NCBI GenBank assembly: GCA_964036315.1
Contig: OZ038496.1
Span: 17,055,033 to 17,119,032 of the forward strand
Direction: 5' to 3'
Source of the DNA: Acanthosepion esculentum
Lineage: Eukaryota > Mollusca > Cephalopoda > Sepiida > Sepiidae
Length of the DNA stretch: 64,000 bases
Shown: piece after piece, positions 44,391 through 57,300 of the stretch
Layout of the letters: the number at the start of each line of letters is the position of its first letter
How positions within the stretch are numbered: position 1 is the first letter of the stretch
The notes under the pieces: model-generated
Seen by the model: only the letters and a program-made list of their open reading frames with translations
What the model was told of the DNA's origin: nothing
Database searches by the model: none
Program-made: the position numbers and the translations under genes

Positions 44391-44800
44391 GACAGAAGTA
44401 AAAACCCTATTTATTTTTTCAAGCTGAGTTGGATAGGACAACATGGAGCAATTGAATGGCCATCACCATCACCAGACCTTACACTGGCAGACTTTTTCCT
44501 GTGTTGTGTAAGAAAAGATTTTGTTCACAAGCTCAAGCCAAAAGCAGTTCTTGAATTAAAACACATTGCTAAGTGCAAGATTAATCCTGTACCTGTCTCA
44601 ACAACAAAAAACACAGCTATGATAATGCTGACAGCCATGTCTTCGGTTTGTAAAACATGGCCAACATTGAACTTAAAGTTGTTGAGTCAAAATTAATTAA
44701 ATTATATCATAAACTCACATTGCAAATGACTGACATGTCAATCTTTTGTGGGTAAGGACCCAATCCTCTTAGAGCATGTTGGAATATAAGGATGTTATAT
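44391..44800 (+). pseudogene. Mariner-like DDE fragment inserted beside LINE-B
   Basis: Begins 'tacaggctgtgacagaagta', resembling a mariner terminal repeat after TA, and encodes 'WIGQHGAIEWPSPSPDLTLA' then 'DFFLC' (44430-44505), the segment around the second to third catalytic positions of DDE transposases. A frame to about 44695 resembles the C-terminal part. The right end was not identified. It lacks everything before the catalytic middle. Confidence 0.65.
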
Positions 44801-44896
44801 TTATTATCACAAGTAGTGAATTATTGGGCAATTTTTTCATGTTTCATGTTTTAAAAAAATCTGTATAAAAAACATAAATCTATGTAATATAATGTA

Positions 44897-45265
44897 CTAT
44901 CTCTGTCCCATAATAATTTGTACATTCGATGTATGAATTGTGTATACAAATGGCACAATTAATATAGGACAAAGATATTATAATAATATAGTTTACTCTG
45001 TCCCATAATAATTGGTACAATGAATGTATGAATTGTATATACAAATGTCATAATTATTATAGGACAAAGATATTATATTAATAGTGTATTAGCTCTGTCC
45101 TATAAGAATTGGTACAATTAATATATGAATTGTGGATGCAAATGTCACAATTATTATAGGACAAAGACAGTATGATATTATAGTTTACCTGCTCTGTCCC
45201 ATAATAACTGGTACAATCAATGTATGAAATTTGTATATCAAATTTCCAACCTTTATGGGACAGAA
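44897..45265. repeat. Tandem array of ~97-bp palindromic units
   Basis: 'ctctgtcc' starts at 44901, 44996, 45093 and 45192. Each unit begins 'tctgtcccataataatt' and ends with its approximate complement 'aattattataggacaaag', so every unit can fold on itself. The last unit ends 'tttatgggacaga'. The termini look like those of a small DNA transposon, as if a MITE had become tandem. Confidence 0.8.
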
Positions 45266-45540
45266 GCAGTAATATTTAATATGTTAGTCTGTCATTGTTC
45301 TAACAAATCACAAAGTAACTTTTTGAAAAAAGTGAAAAATTGGACAAATATTTTGACCTTAGAAAGAAGTGAAACAATTGTTGAATGTGAAGATGACAGT
45401 TGTGCTCATAATTATTGCAGTATTTGGAACTGTCCAGAAAATTCTTAAAATGAGAATGGAAGAATTGAAAATCTAAGGAAAGATAAAAAAAAAAAAAAAA
45501 ACATTCAGATGATGTCATTGCTAGAAATGATCAGAATACT

Positions 45541-45895
45541 GAGAAAAATTATTATTCAATGCATTATCACACATTGATAGAAACTAATCATTATAATTAA
45601 CATTAGGTACCTTCTCAAATTCAAACTTTAAAATTAAGTTAATTTGAATATTATTCAATGCATTATCACACATTGATAGAAATTATTATTCAATGCATTA
45701 TCACACATTGATAGAAACTAATCATTATAATTAACATTAGGTACCTTCTCAAATTCAAACTTTAAAATTAAGTTAATTTGAATATTATTCAATGCATTAT
45801 CACACATTGATAGAAATTATTATTCAATGCATTATCACACATTGATAGAAACTAATCATTATAATTAACATTAGGTGCCTTCTCAAATTCACGAT
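45541..45895. repeat. 134-bp tandem repeat (~2.5 units)
   Basis: 'ctaatcattataattaacat' occurs at 45584, 45718 and 45852. Each unit contains two copies of 'ttcaatgcattatcacacat'. The sequence is related to the 62-bp array at 47371-48175. Confidence 0.85.
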
Positions 45896-47370
45896 ACCTA
45901 ATGTTAAAAATGAATTTTTACAAACGAGAAATCTTTCTTGAAGCTTTTATTTTAGTTTTAATTTCAAGTTAATTAATTAAATTTAATCTTTCCAATAAGT
46001 GAAATACTTTGCTCTATGTCAAAACTAATTTAAATTGACTGGAAAGAGTTGTTTTTTAGCTAAAAGATTAGATTTTAGTTCATTTTTCACCCAGCATTTA
46101 TTGCAATGTAATTCTCTGTATAAAAAAAATATTCCAAAAATAAAATATACTTTATTTGAGGAATATTAGCTGATTTAAAGTACAATTAATCTGATTAGAA
46201 GCAAATATTATTTACTCTAAGTTTAAAATATTGCAGAAATTCATTTTTTAAACATGACAGTAGCTGTTTATTTAAGGTGTTAACATGCTGACAGTGTGAC
46301 GAAAGATCTAATGTTATTCTATAGAGATTTTATCTGTAAAATATAATTGAAGAAAATGATGCTAGTGCCTTTTTTATATACTTTTTAAGTTCCCAGTAAT
46401 CTTAAAAATTTAGGAAAATATTCTGTATAATCTAATGTTTTATTAAATTGTAAATACTTTTCTTTTTGATTTACTAAAGTTTTCGCTCTTATTTTCAAAT
46501 AATATCATGTATGAACATCCGTATCTAAAAAATCAAAATGTTTATAGACATACAAAAAAAAAAAATTCACAATTATTTAAAAGATATTGGTGTTTGATAA
46601 TTTGTACTAAGATTTTCTGTTTATGATTAGTAAAAATAGTTACCAGTTAATAGTAATATGTAGAAGGGTGAAATTAATCCAAAATTTTAAAAGATGTTTA
46701 ACTTTAAATTTTAAAAAAATGAAAATAATTCTTGTAAAAATTCATTAATCATAAATGTTTTTCTTAAAACCAGTGTCCTTCATATATCTTATTTATAAAA
46801 GCAATTAAAAGCTTTTCTAATTAAATAATGTCTTAGTCTTATTGCATTTTTTATTTTACTATTCAGAGAAGATTTTTGGTAAATGGTGCTTCTGTTTTAC
46901 AAAAATAATTGATTTAAATTCTCCAAAGAGGTTTTGCTTTTAACTAATATAAATATTAAGGGGGTGAAATTTAATTTCTTGAAATTTCATAAAATTAAGT
47001 AGGTGGTTGGGATTACAGAGTTAAAAAAACAATATTTTTACCAAGATTTTCTAAAAAAAACACATTTCTAAAATAATTTCTTTCGTTTGTGAAAGAGACA
47101 TGAAACTTTCATTAAAAATCCAAAAACTATTTGATTTTTTGCCACAAAAAGATGCTAAAACTTTCTACAATAATATTTGGTTCCTACTGCTGACCAAAAT
47201 TTTGAATATGCTAGAAAGGATTAAAAAATGTATTTAAATAGACAAAAAATAATTTGGTCTTTCCTCTCAATAATAACATAAGGATTTTGATGATAAAACT
47301 TTGTATTTTTTTAACTTTGTGTTATTTTTTATCATATACTCTATTTTCAGTGAATTAGTGGAGCTACCTA
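45896..47370. other. AT-rich sequence, nothing recognised
   Basis: About 1.5 kb with no open frame above background, no recognisable element and no microsatellite of note. It separates two arrays of the same satellite family. Confidence 0.6.
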
Positions 47371-48175
47371 ATTAAGATCATCTGAATATAATTCAATGCA
47401 CTGTCACCCATTGATAGAATGTAACCTTTACTATTAAGACTATTAGAATATGATTCAATTCTTTGTCATCCATTGGTAAAATTTAACCATTAAAATTAAA
47501 TTCATTGGAATATTATACAATGCTTGACATCCATTAGTAGAATGTAACCTTTAAAATTAAATACATTGGAATATTATACAATCCTTTAATATCCATTGGT
47601 AGAATGTAACCTTTAAAATTAAATTCATTGGAATATTATACAATCCTTTGACATCCATTGGTAGAATGTAACCTTTAAAATTAAATTCATTGGAATATTA
47701 TACAGTCCTTTGACATCCATTGGTAGAATGTAACCTTTAAAATTAAATTCATTGGAATATTATACAGTCCTTTGACATCCATTGGTAGAATGTAACCTTT
47801 AAAATTAAATTCATTGGAATATTATACAATCCTTTGACATCCATTGGTAAAATTTAACCTTTAAAATTAAATTCATTGGAATATTATACAATCCTTTGAC
47901 ATCCATTTGTAAAATTTAACCTTTAAAATTAAATTCATTGGAATATTATACAATCCTTTGACATCCATTGGTAAAATTTAACCTTTAAAATTAAATTCAT
48001 TGGAATATTATACAATCCTTTGACATCCATTTGTAAAATTTAACCTTTAAAATTAAATTCATTGGAATATTATATAATCATTTGACATCCATTGGTAGAA
48101 TGTAACCTTTAAAATTAAATTCATTGGAATATTATACAATCCTTTGACATCCATTGGTAAAACTTAACCTTTCTA
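47371..48175. repeat. 62-bp tandem repeat, ~13 copies
   Basis: 'acatccattggtagaatgta' begins at 47651, 47713 and 47775 and so on, at 62-base spacing. Units also contain 'ttggaatattatacaatcct'. Left-end units are the most diverged (first near 47380), the middle ones nearly identical. Confidence 0.95.
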
Positions 48176-48399
48176 ACTTATATCTCTTCATGCAGTTTCT
48201 TTTCTAAAATACAATTAACTGTACAATATCAAATCCCACACATGTCCAAGTTGTATTGCACTATCATTGAAACGTTTTTCATGCAAACATAATCAAATTC
48301 CATGTAATTTTTTCAAAGGAATTTTGTCCATTTGATTTTCTCATTCCTCTTCCTTTACTTGGTGTGTTTTTATTTTTTTTCTTTAAAAAATGGCATACA

Positions 48400-50600
48400 G
48401 TAACAGAATGTGTAAGAGAGGAGAGAAATTGATGGAAAGAAAGACATGAAAAATATGAAATAAAATAAAGAATGAGTTAGAAAAAGAAGGGAAAGAGAAG
48501 AAAAAATAGGAATAATTGTTAAGAAAAAATCTAGAAGAAAAATGAAAAGAGAAGAAAAAGATGCAGAAATAATTTTAAAGAAGAAGAAAATTCAATAAAT
48601 GAAAGATAACAAAAGTAAAAAATTCCAATGAGAAAAATGAAAAAAAAATACTAATTGAAGCATGCAGTGGGAAAAGAAGATGATGATAGCATAATTTAAA
48701 GAAGGGGAAGTTAAAATATAATGAGAATAAGAAGTAGATAAGGAAAAAGAGGATATCATTTGAAGGAAAGCGAAGGAAAAAATGAAGTAGAAAAGAAAAA
48801 CATAAAGAAAATAATTCTAAGGAATAAAACAAAAATGAAGATAAGGAAAAGCAAAAGACAACGGAAAAGAATTTGAAAGAGAAGAAAGAAGATAGTAATA
48901 TAATGAAAAGAAAGCAAAAAGAAGTTGAAATAGAAAGAAGATAAAGAAAATAATTCTTAAGATGAAAAGGAAAAAGAATATAACAATTGAAAGAAAGGGA
49001 AGGAGAATGAAGAGGAGAAGATAATTAAAAGCAAGGAAGAAGAAAAGAAGATAAATGAAAAAAAAGACACTAGAAAGAAGGCAAGAAAAAAGGAGAAAGA
49101 AGAAAAGAAGAAAATAATTCTAAAAAGAAGGAACAAGAAAACAGCAGTTGAAAGGAGGAGAAGAAGAAAGAACAACAAAAGACGATAATTCTGTGCAGGA
49201 GAAGGAAAAAGAAGGAAATAGTTGAAAGAAGGAGAAGAAAGAAGAAAAGAAGACAATAATTCTGTGCAGAAGGAAAAAGAAGGAAACAATTGAAAGAACA
49301 GGGAGAAGAATGAAGAAAAGTAGATGATAATTCTTTGCAGGAAAAAGAAAAAGAAGGAGCAATTTAAAAAAAGGGAAGAGAAAAGAAGAAAAGATGATGA
49401 TAATTCAGAGGTGGGGAATGAAAAAGAAAACAGCAATTGAAAGAAGGGGAAGGAAAAACACTAAAGAAGAAGAAAATGAAGAAAATAATTGTAACAAGGA
49501 GAAGGAAAAAGGCGGTGAAGTAAAGATAAATGAATTAATTGTAAGCAGCAGACATAAAAGTCAACATAATTGAATGAATGAAAAGGAAAGAGATGACAAA
49601 AAGAAAGGAAAATAGATAAAATAATTGAAAAGAGTATGCAAAAGATTTTGCAGAAATGAAAAAAGGAAAAGACAAAGAAAAATATAATTGAAAGAAGAAA
49701 AGGAGAAAATAATTGAAAGAATGGAAAAAGTGAAGGTGAAGACATGTGAAAGAAGTTAAAAAAAAAATGAATAAGATAATTGAAAGAAAGGAAGAAGAAA
49801 TGGTGAACACAGTTGAAAGAAGGGAAGAAGAAAAGATAAATGAATAAAAGGAAGAAGAAAAAAAGAAGATAAGTGAAAGAAAGGAAGAACAAGGTGGAAA
49901 AATAATTGAAAGAAGGGGAGAAGAAAAGAAAGCAGTTGAAAGAAGGAAAGAAGAAAAGATAAATGAATAAAAGGAAGAAGAAAAAAAAAGATAAGTGAAA
50001 GAAAGGAAGAAAAAGAATACGATAATTGAAAAAAGGAAAAGATGAAAAAATAATTAAAAGAAAGGAAGAAGAAAAGCTAAGATAATTGAAAGAAAGGAAG
50101 GAGAAAATAAAACTGAAGAAATATACCGAAACCAAGATAATCATAGAATCTGAATTGAAAATTGTTTCTGCCTTGAAAACGTGTTGATTGGTTAGAAAAC
50201 AGCAGATTTATTTTTGCTTTTACCTCTTGTGGAAATTAGTGAGGAAATGTTTTTTTTAAGATACAGACAAAATGGCTCCTCTCTGCTAATCAAGGAAGTG
50301 TAATGTGATATGCCTAATGTTTTTTTTTTTAATTTAGTATCAATGTAGATGCAATAGAAATCTACATAGAGATAGAGAAATCAACGATGTGCATGAAAGA
50401 GAAGAGAAAGGCCAACAAAAAGAGTCGGCATGAAATTTAATAGGGAAAGAAAGTAAAAACTAATAAAGGAAAGAAAGAGAGAAAACTGGGTAAAATTCTT
50501 GGATGAAGACAGTTCAAAGGGAAGAGAAAGAATGAAAGAAGAAAAGGAGAAATATAAAAGAAAGAAAAAAAGGAAAAGATACAAAAGAAAAATGAGAGAA
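48400..50600. repeat. 2.2-kb purine-rich tract
   Basis: Almost only A and G on the plus strand at 48400-50110 and 50380-50600, made of irregular units such as 'gaaagaaggagaagaa' and 'taattgaaagaa'. A break at 50120-50380 is mixed AT-rich sequence. Minus-strand frames of up to 227 codons are Phe/Ser/Leu runs caused by composition. It resembles the tract at 17.7-20.0 kb. Confidence 0.9.
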
Positions 50601-50815
50601 AAATATGTCTAGTTCTTTATAAAAAGTCTTGGCTTTTTTTCTTGCATTTTTTTACTGCTAACATGGTTTCAACTAAAATCTTTTGTGTGTTTCAAATAAA
50701 ATTCCTGGAATTTTAAAAAGAGAAGTAACTCCCAATAAAATTTAGGTAGCACCTCCTATACCATTTTGACTAGATCACTGACAAATGGCTACATATGTCT
50801 TGTTTTAATACTAAA
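50601..50815. other. Unassigned short sequence
   Basis: Mixed sequence between the purine tract and the LINE-B remnant; nothing recognised. Confidence 0.5.
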
Positions 50816-50985
50816 GCTCAGACAATACAAGGTTTGTGAGTCACTCAAGGTAGAGGGTCCCAGTTATTTGATATGAATGCAAGAAGTGGTAGTAAATGAA
50901 GTTTATGAGGATTAGAAGGATATATAACAAATGACCCATGACTTGAAGAGGTTAAGATTGTAGTGTAGAGGTAGCGGTAGCATTC
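50816..50985 (-). mobile_element. LINE-B C-terminus and 3' UTR, left flank of satellite
   Basis: Minus strand reads 'LHYNLNLFKSWVICYI' (about 50965-50920), the LINE-B protein end also seen at 31118 and 44020-44072. The 3' UTR 'cactcaaggtagaggg' (50850) matches 'aactcgaggtagagag' at 43953. It has the same orientation as the right flank at 63091-63335. Confidence 0.65.
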
Positions 50986-51315
50986 TACCGGTTTGCATGA
51001 ACAAATTCTTAGAATGATAAAAGATTAGCAATCTTGTTGATGGATTATCCAAAAATAATTTTATATATTAATAGCCAATGATCTAGGTAAAAAGTTAGTT
51101 ATGCTACACTCATGAACAGAATTTCAGTCTGGAAATATCTTAATAAATAAAGGTTTTCTATTAAATTATCAAAATGATTTAATTCATTTTGATACTATAA
51201 AGTGATTTGTTTCCATTCTCAGATTGAAAATAAAATAAGCAGAATAGGTTCCTAAAGGTAACCGGCCTTTACAGAAATAGTTCCTGGAAATTTAGGATAC
51301 CACCACTGTGCAGAT
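50986..51315. other. Unassigned spacer before the satellite
   Basis: AT-rich, no repeat unit of the neighbouring array. It ends with 'accactgtgcagat' immediately before the first monomer. Confidence 0.5.
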
Positions 51316-54300
51316 GGTTACTGTCAAAATGGTTATGATGAATGAAGGATGTCAAATGAATCAGAGAGGAGGTAGAAGGAAGGGAAGATTATTATACAGA
51401 CAAGGAGAATAAGGTGACACTTGAAGAGGTTAAGATTGAACTGTAGAGAGTTACTGTCAAAATGGTTATGATGAATGAAGGATGTCAAATGAATCAGAGA
51501 GGAGGTAGAAGGAAGGGAAGATTATTATACAGACAAGGAGAATAAGGTGACACTTGAAGAGGTTAAGATTGAACTGTAGAGGGTTACTGTCAAAATGGTT
51601 ATGATGAATGAAGGATGTCAAATGAATCAGATAGGAGGTAGTAGGAAGGGAAGATTATTATACAGACAAGGAGAATAAGGTGACACTTGAAGAGGTTAAG
51701 ATTCAAATGTAGAGGGTGGTTACTGTCAAAATGGTTATGATGAATGAAGGATGTCAAATGAATCAGAGAGGAGGTAGAAGGAAGGGAAGATTATTATACA
51801 GACAAGGAGAATAAGGTGACACTTGAAGAGGTCAAGATTCAAATGTAGAGGGTTACTGTCAAAATGGTTATGATGAATGAAGGATGTCAAATGAATCAGA
51901 GAGGAGGTAGAAGGAAGGGAAGATTATTATACAGACAAGGAGGATAGAGTGACACTTGAAGAGGTTAAGATTGAACTGTAGAGGGTTACTGTCAAAATGG
52001 TTATGATGAATGAAGGATGTCAAATGAATCAGAGAGGAGGTAGAAGGAAGGGAAGATTATTATACAGACAAGGAGAATAAGGTGACACTTGAAGAGGTTA
52101 AGATTGAACTGTAGAGGGTTACTGTCAAAATGGTTATGATGAATGAAGGATGTCAAATGAATCAGAGAGGAGGTAGAAGGAAGGGAAGATTATTATACAG
52201 ACAAGGAGAATAAGGTGACACTTGAAGAGGTCAAGATTCAAATGTAGAGGGTTACTGTCAAAATGGTTATGATGAATGAAGGATGTCAAATGAATCAGAT
52301 AGGAGGTAGAAGGAAGGGAAGATTATTATACAGACAAGGAGAATAAGGTGACACTTGAAGAGGTCAAGATTCAAATGTAGAGGGTTACTGTCAAAATGGT
52401 TATGATGAATGAAGGATGTCAAATGAATCAGAGAGGAGGTAGAAGGAAGGGAAGATTATTATACAGACAAGGAGAATAAGGTGACACTTGAAGAGGTCAA
52501 GATTCAAATGTAGAGGGTTACTGTCAAAATGGTTATGATGAATGAAGGATGTCAAATGAATCAGAGAGGAGGTAGAAGGAAGGGAAGATTATTATACAGA
52601 CAAGGAGAATAAGGTGACACTTGAAGAGGTTAAGATTGAACTGTAGAGGGTTACTGTCAAAATGGTTATGATGAATGAAGGATGTCAAATGAATCAGATA
52701 GGAGGTAGAAGGAAGGGAAGATTATTATACAGACAAGGAGAATAAGGTGACACTTGAAGAGGTTAAGATTGAACTGTAGAGGGTTACTGTCAAAATGGTT
52801 ATGATGAATGAAGGATGACAAATGAATCAGAGAGGAGGTAGAAGGAAGGGAAGATTATTATACAGACAAGGAGAATAAGGTGACACTTGAAGAGGTTAAG
52901 ATTGAACTGTAGAGGGTTACTGTCAAAATGGTTATGATGAATGAAGGATGTCAAATGAATCAGAGAGGAGGTAGAAGGAAGGGAAGATTATTATACAGAC
53001 AAGGAAAATAAGGTGACACTTGAAGAGGTCAAGATTCAAATGTAGAGGGTTACTGTCAAAATGGTTATGATGAATGAAGGATGTCAAATGAATCAGAGAG
53101 GAGGTAGAAGGAAGGGAAGATTATTATACAGACAAGGAGAATAAGGTGACACTTGAAGAGGTCAAGATTCAAATGTAGAGGGTTACTGTCAAAATGGTTA
53201 TGATGAATGAAGGATGTCAAATGAATCAGATAGGAGGTAGAAGGAAGGGAAGATTATTATACAGACAAGGAGAATAAGGTGACACTTGAAAAGGTTAAGA
53301 TTGAACTGTAGAGGGTTACTGTCAAAATGGTTATGATGAATGAAGGATGTCAAATGAATCAGAGAGGAGGTAGAAGGAAGGGAAGATTATTATACAGACA
53401 AGGAGGATAGAGTGACACTTGAAGAGGTTAAGATTGAACTGTAGAGGGTTACTGTCAAAATGGTTATGATGAATGAAGGATGTCAAATGAATCAGAGAGG
53501 AGGTAGAAGGAAGGGAAGATTATTATACAGACAAGGAGAATAAGGTGACACTTGAAGAGGTTAAGATTGAACTGTAGAGGGTTACTGTCAAAATGGTTAT
53601 GATGAATGAAGGATGTCAAATGAATCAGAGAGGAGGTAGAAGGAAGGGAAGATTATTATACAGACAAGGAGAATAAGGTGACACTTGAAGAGGTTAAGAT
53701 TGAACTGTAGAGAGTTACTGTCAAAATGGTTATGATGAATGAAGGATGTCAAATGAATCAGATAGGAGGTAGAAGGAAGGGAAGATTATTATACAGACAA
53801 GGAGAATAAGGTGACACTTGAAGAGGTTAAGATTCAAATGTAGAGGGTGGTTACTGTCAAAATGGTTATGATGAATGAAGGATGTCAAATGAATCAGAGA
53901 GGAGGTAGAAGGAAGGGAAGATTATTATACAGACAAGGAGAATAAGGTGACACTTGAAGAGGTCAAGATTCAAATGTAGAGGGTTACTGTCAAAATGGTT
54001 ATGATGAATGAAGGATGTCAAATGAATCAGAGAGGAGGTAGAAGGAAGGGAAGATTATTATACAGACAAGGAGGATAGAGTGACACTTGAAGAGGTTAAG
54101 ATTGAACTGTAGAGGGTTACTGTCAAAATGGTTATGATGAATGAAGGATGTCAAATGAATCAGAGAGGAGGTAGAAGGAAGGGAAGATTATTATACAGAC
54201 AAGGAGAATAAGGTGACACTTGAAGAGGTTAAGATTGAACTGTAGAGGGTTACTGTCAAAATGGTTATGATGAATGAAGGATGTCAAATGAATCAGAGAG

Positions 54301-57300
54301 GAGGTAGAAGGAAGGGAAGATTATTATACAGACAAGGAGAATAAGGTGACACTTGAAGAGGTCAAGATTCAAATGTAGAGGGTTACTGTCAAAATGGTTA
54401 TGATGAATGAAGGATGTCAAATGAATCAGATAGGAGGTAGAAGGAAGGGAAGATTATTATACAGACAAGGAGAATAAGGTGACACTTGAAGAGGTCAAGA
54501 TTCAAATGTAGAGGGTTACTGTCAAAATGGTTATGATGAATGAAGGATGTCAAATGAATCAGAGAGGAGGTAGAAGGAAGGGAAGATTATTATACAGACA
54601 AGGAGAATAAGGTGACACTTGAAGAGGTCAAGATTCAAATGTAGAGGGTTACTGTCAAAATGGTTATGATGAATGAAGGATGTCAAATGAATCAGAGAGG
54701 AGGTAGAAGGAAGGGAAGATTATTATACAGACAAGGAGAATAAGGTGACACTTGAAGAGGTTAAGATTGAACTGTAGAGGGTTACTGTCAAAATGGTTAT
54801 GATGAATGAAGGATGTCAAATGAATCAGATAGGAGGTAGAAGGAAGGGAAGATTATTATACAGACAAGGAGAATAAGGTGACACTTGAAGAGGTTAAGAT
54901 TGAACTGTAGAGGGTTACTGTCAAAATGGTTATGATGAATGAAGGATGACAAATGAATCAGAGAGGAGGTAGAAGGAAGGGAAGATTATTATACAGACAA
55001 GGAGAATAAGGTGACACTTGAAGAGGTTAAGATTGAACTGTAGAGGGTTACTGTCAAAATGGTTATGATGAATGAAGGATGTCAAATGAATCAGAGAGGA
55101 GGTAGAAGGAAGGGAAGATTATTATACAGACAAGGAAAATAAGGTGACACTTGAAGAGGTCAAGATTCAAATGTAGAGGGTTACTGTCAAAATGGTTATG
55201 ATGAATGAAGGATGTCAAATGAATCAGAGAGGAGGTAGAAGGAAGGGAAGATTATTATACAGACAAGGAGAATAAGGTGACACTTGAAGAGGTCAAGATT
55301 CAAATGTAGAGGGTTACTGTCAAAATGGTTATGATGAATGAAGGATGTCAAATGAATCAGATAGGAGGTAGAAGGAAGGGAAGATTATTATACAGACAAG
55401 GAGAATAAGGTGACACTTGAAAAGGTTAAGATTGAACTGTAGAGGGTTACTGTCAAAATGGTTATGATGAATGAAGGATGTCAAATGAATCAGAGAGGAG
55501 GTAGAAGGAAGGGAAGATTATTATACAGACAAGGAGGATAGAGTGACACTTGAAGAGGTTAAGATTGAACTGTAGAGGGTTACTGTCAAAATGGTTATGA
55601 TGAATGAAGGATGTCAAATGAATCAGAGAGGAGGTAGAAGGAAGGGAAGATTATTATACAGACAAGGAGAATAAGGTGACACTTGAAGAGGTTAAGATTG
55701 AACTGTAGAGGGTTACTGTCAAAATGGTTATGATGAATGAAGGATGTCAAATGAATCAGAGAGGAGGTAGAAGGAAGGGAAGATTATTATACAGACAAGG
55801 AGAATAAGGTGACACTTGAAGAGGTTAAGATTGAACTGTAGAGAGTTACTGTCAAAATGGTTATGATGAATGAAGGATGTCAAATGAATCAGATAGGAGG
55901 TAGAAGGAAGGGAAGATTATTATACAGACAAGGAGAATAAGGTGACACTTGAAGAGGTTAAGATTCAAATGTAGAGGGTGGTTACTGTCAAAATGGTTAT
56001 GATGAATGAAGGATGTCAAATGAATCAGAGAGGAGGTAGAAGGAAGGGAAGATTATTATACAGACAAGGAGAATAAGGTGACACTTGAAGAGGTCAAGAT
56101 TCAAATGTAGAGGGTTACTGTCAAAATGGTTATGATGAATGAAGGATGTCAAATGAATCAGAGAGGAGGTAGAAGGAAGGGAAGATTATTATACAGACAA
56201 GGAGGATAGAGTGACACTTGAAGAGGTTAAGATTGAACTGTAGAGGGTTACTGTCAAAATGGTTATGATGAATGAAGGATGTCAAATGAATCAGAGAGGA
56301 GGTAGAAGGAAGGGAAGATTATTATACAGACAAGGAGAATAAGGTGACACTTGAAGAGGTTAAGATTGAACTGTAGAGGGTTACTGTCAAAATGGTTATG
56401 ATGAATGAAGGATGTCAAATGAATCAGAGAGGAGGTAGAAGGAAGGGAAGATTATTATACAGACAAGGAGAATAAGGTGACACTTGAAGAGGTCAAGATT
56501 CAAATGTAGAGGGTTACTGTCAAAATGGTTATGATGAATGAAGGATGTCAAATGAATCAGATAGGAGGTAGAAGGAAGGGAAGATTATTATACAGACAAG
56601 GAGAATAAGGTGACACTTGAAGAGGTCAAGATTCAAATGTAGAGGGTTACTGTCAAAATGGTTATGATGAATGAAGGATGTCAAATGAATCAGAGAGGAG
56701 GTAGAAGGAAGGGAAGATTATTATACAGACAAGGAGAATAAGGTGACACTTGAAGAGGTCAAGATTCAAATGTAGAGGGTTACTGTCAAAATGGTTATGA
56801 TGAATGAAGGATGTCAAATGAATCAGAGAGGAGGTAGAAGGAAGGGAAGATTATTATACAGACAAGGAGAATAAGGTGACACTTGAAGAGGTTAAGATTG
56901 AACTGTAGAGGGTTACTGTCAAAATGGTTATGATGAATGAAGGATGTCAAATGAATCAGATAGGAGGTAGAAGGAAGGGAAGATTATTATACAGACAAGG
57001 AGAATAAGGTGACACTTGAAGAGGTTAAGATTGAACTGTAGAGGGTTACTGTCAAAATGGTTATGATGAATGAAGGATGACAAATGAATCAGAGAGGAGG
57101 TAGAAGGAAGGGAAGATTATTATACAGACAAGGAGAATAAGGTGACACTTGAAGAGGTTAAGATTGAACTGTAGAGGGTTACTGTCAAAATGGTTATGAT
57201 GAATGAAGGATGTCAAATGAATCAGAGAGGAGGTAGAAGGAAGGGAAGATTATTATACAGACAAGGAAAATAAGGTGACACTTGAAGAGGTCAAGATTCA

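Noticed and set aside
48957..50144. Minus-strand open frames up to 227 codons
   Set aside because: Same compositional artefact in the second purine-rich tract.
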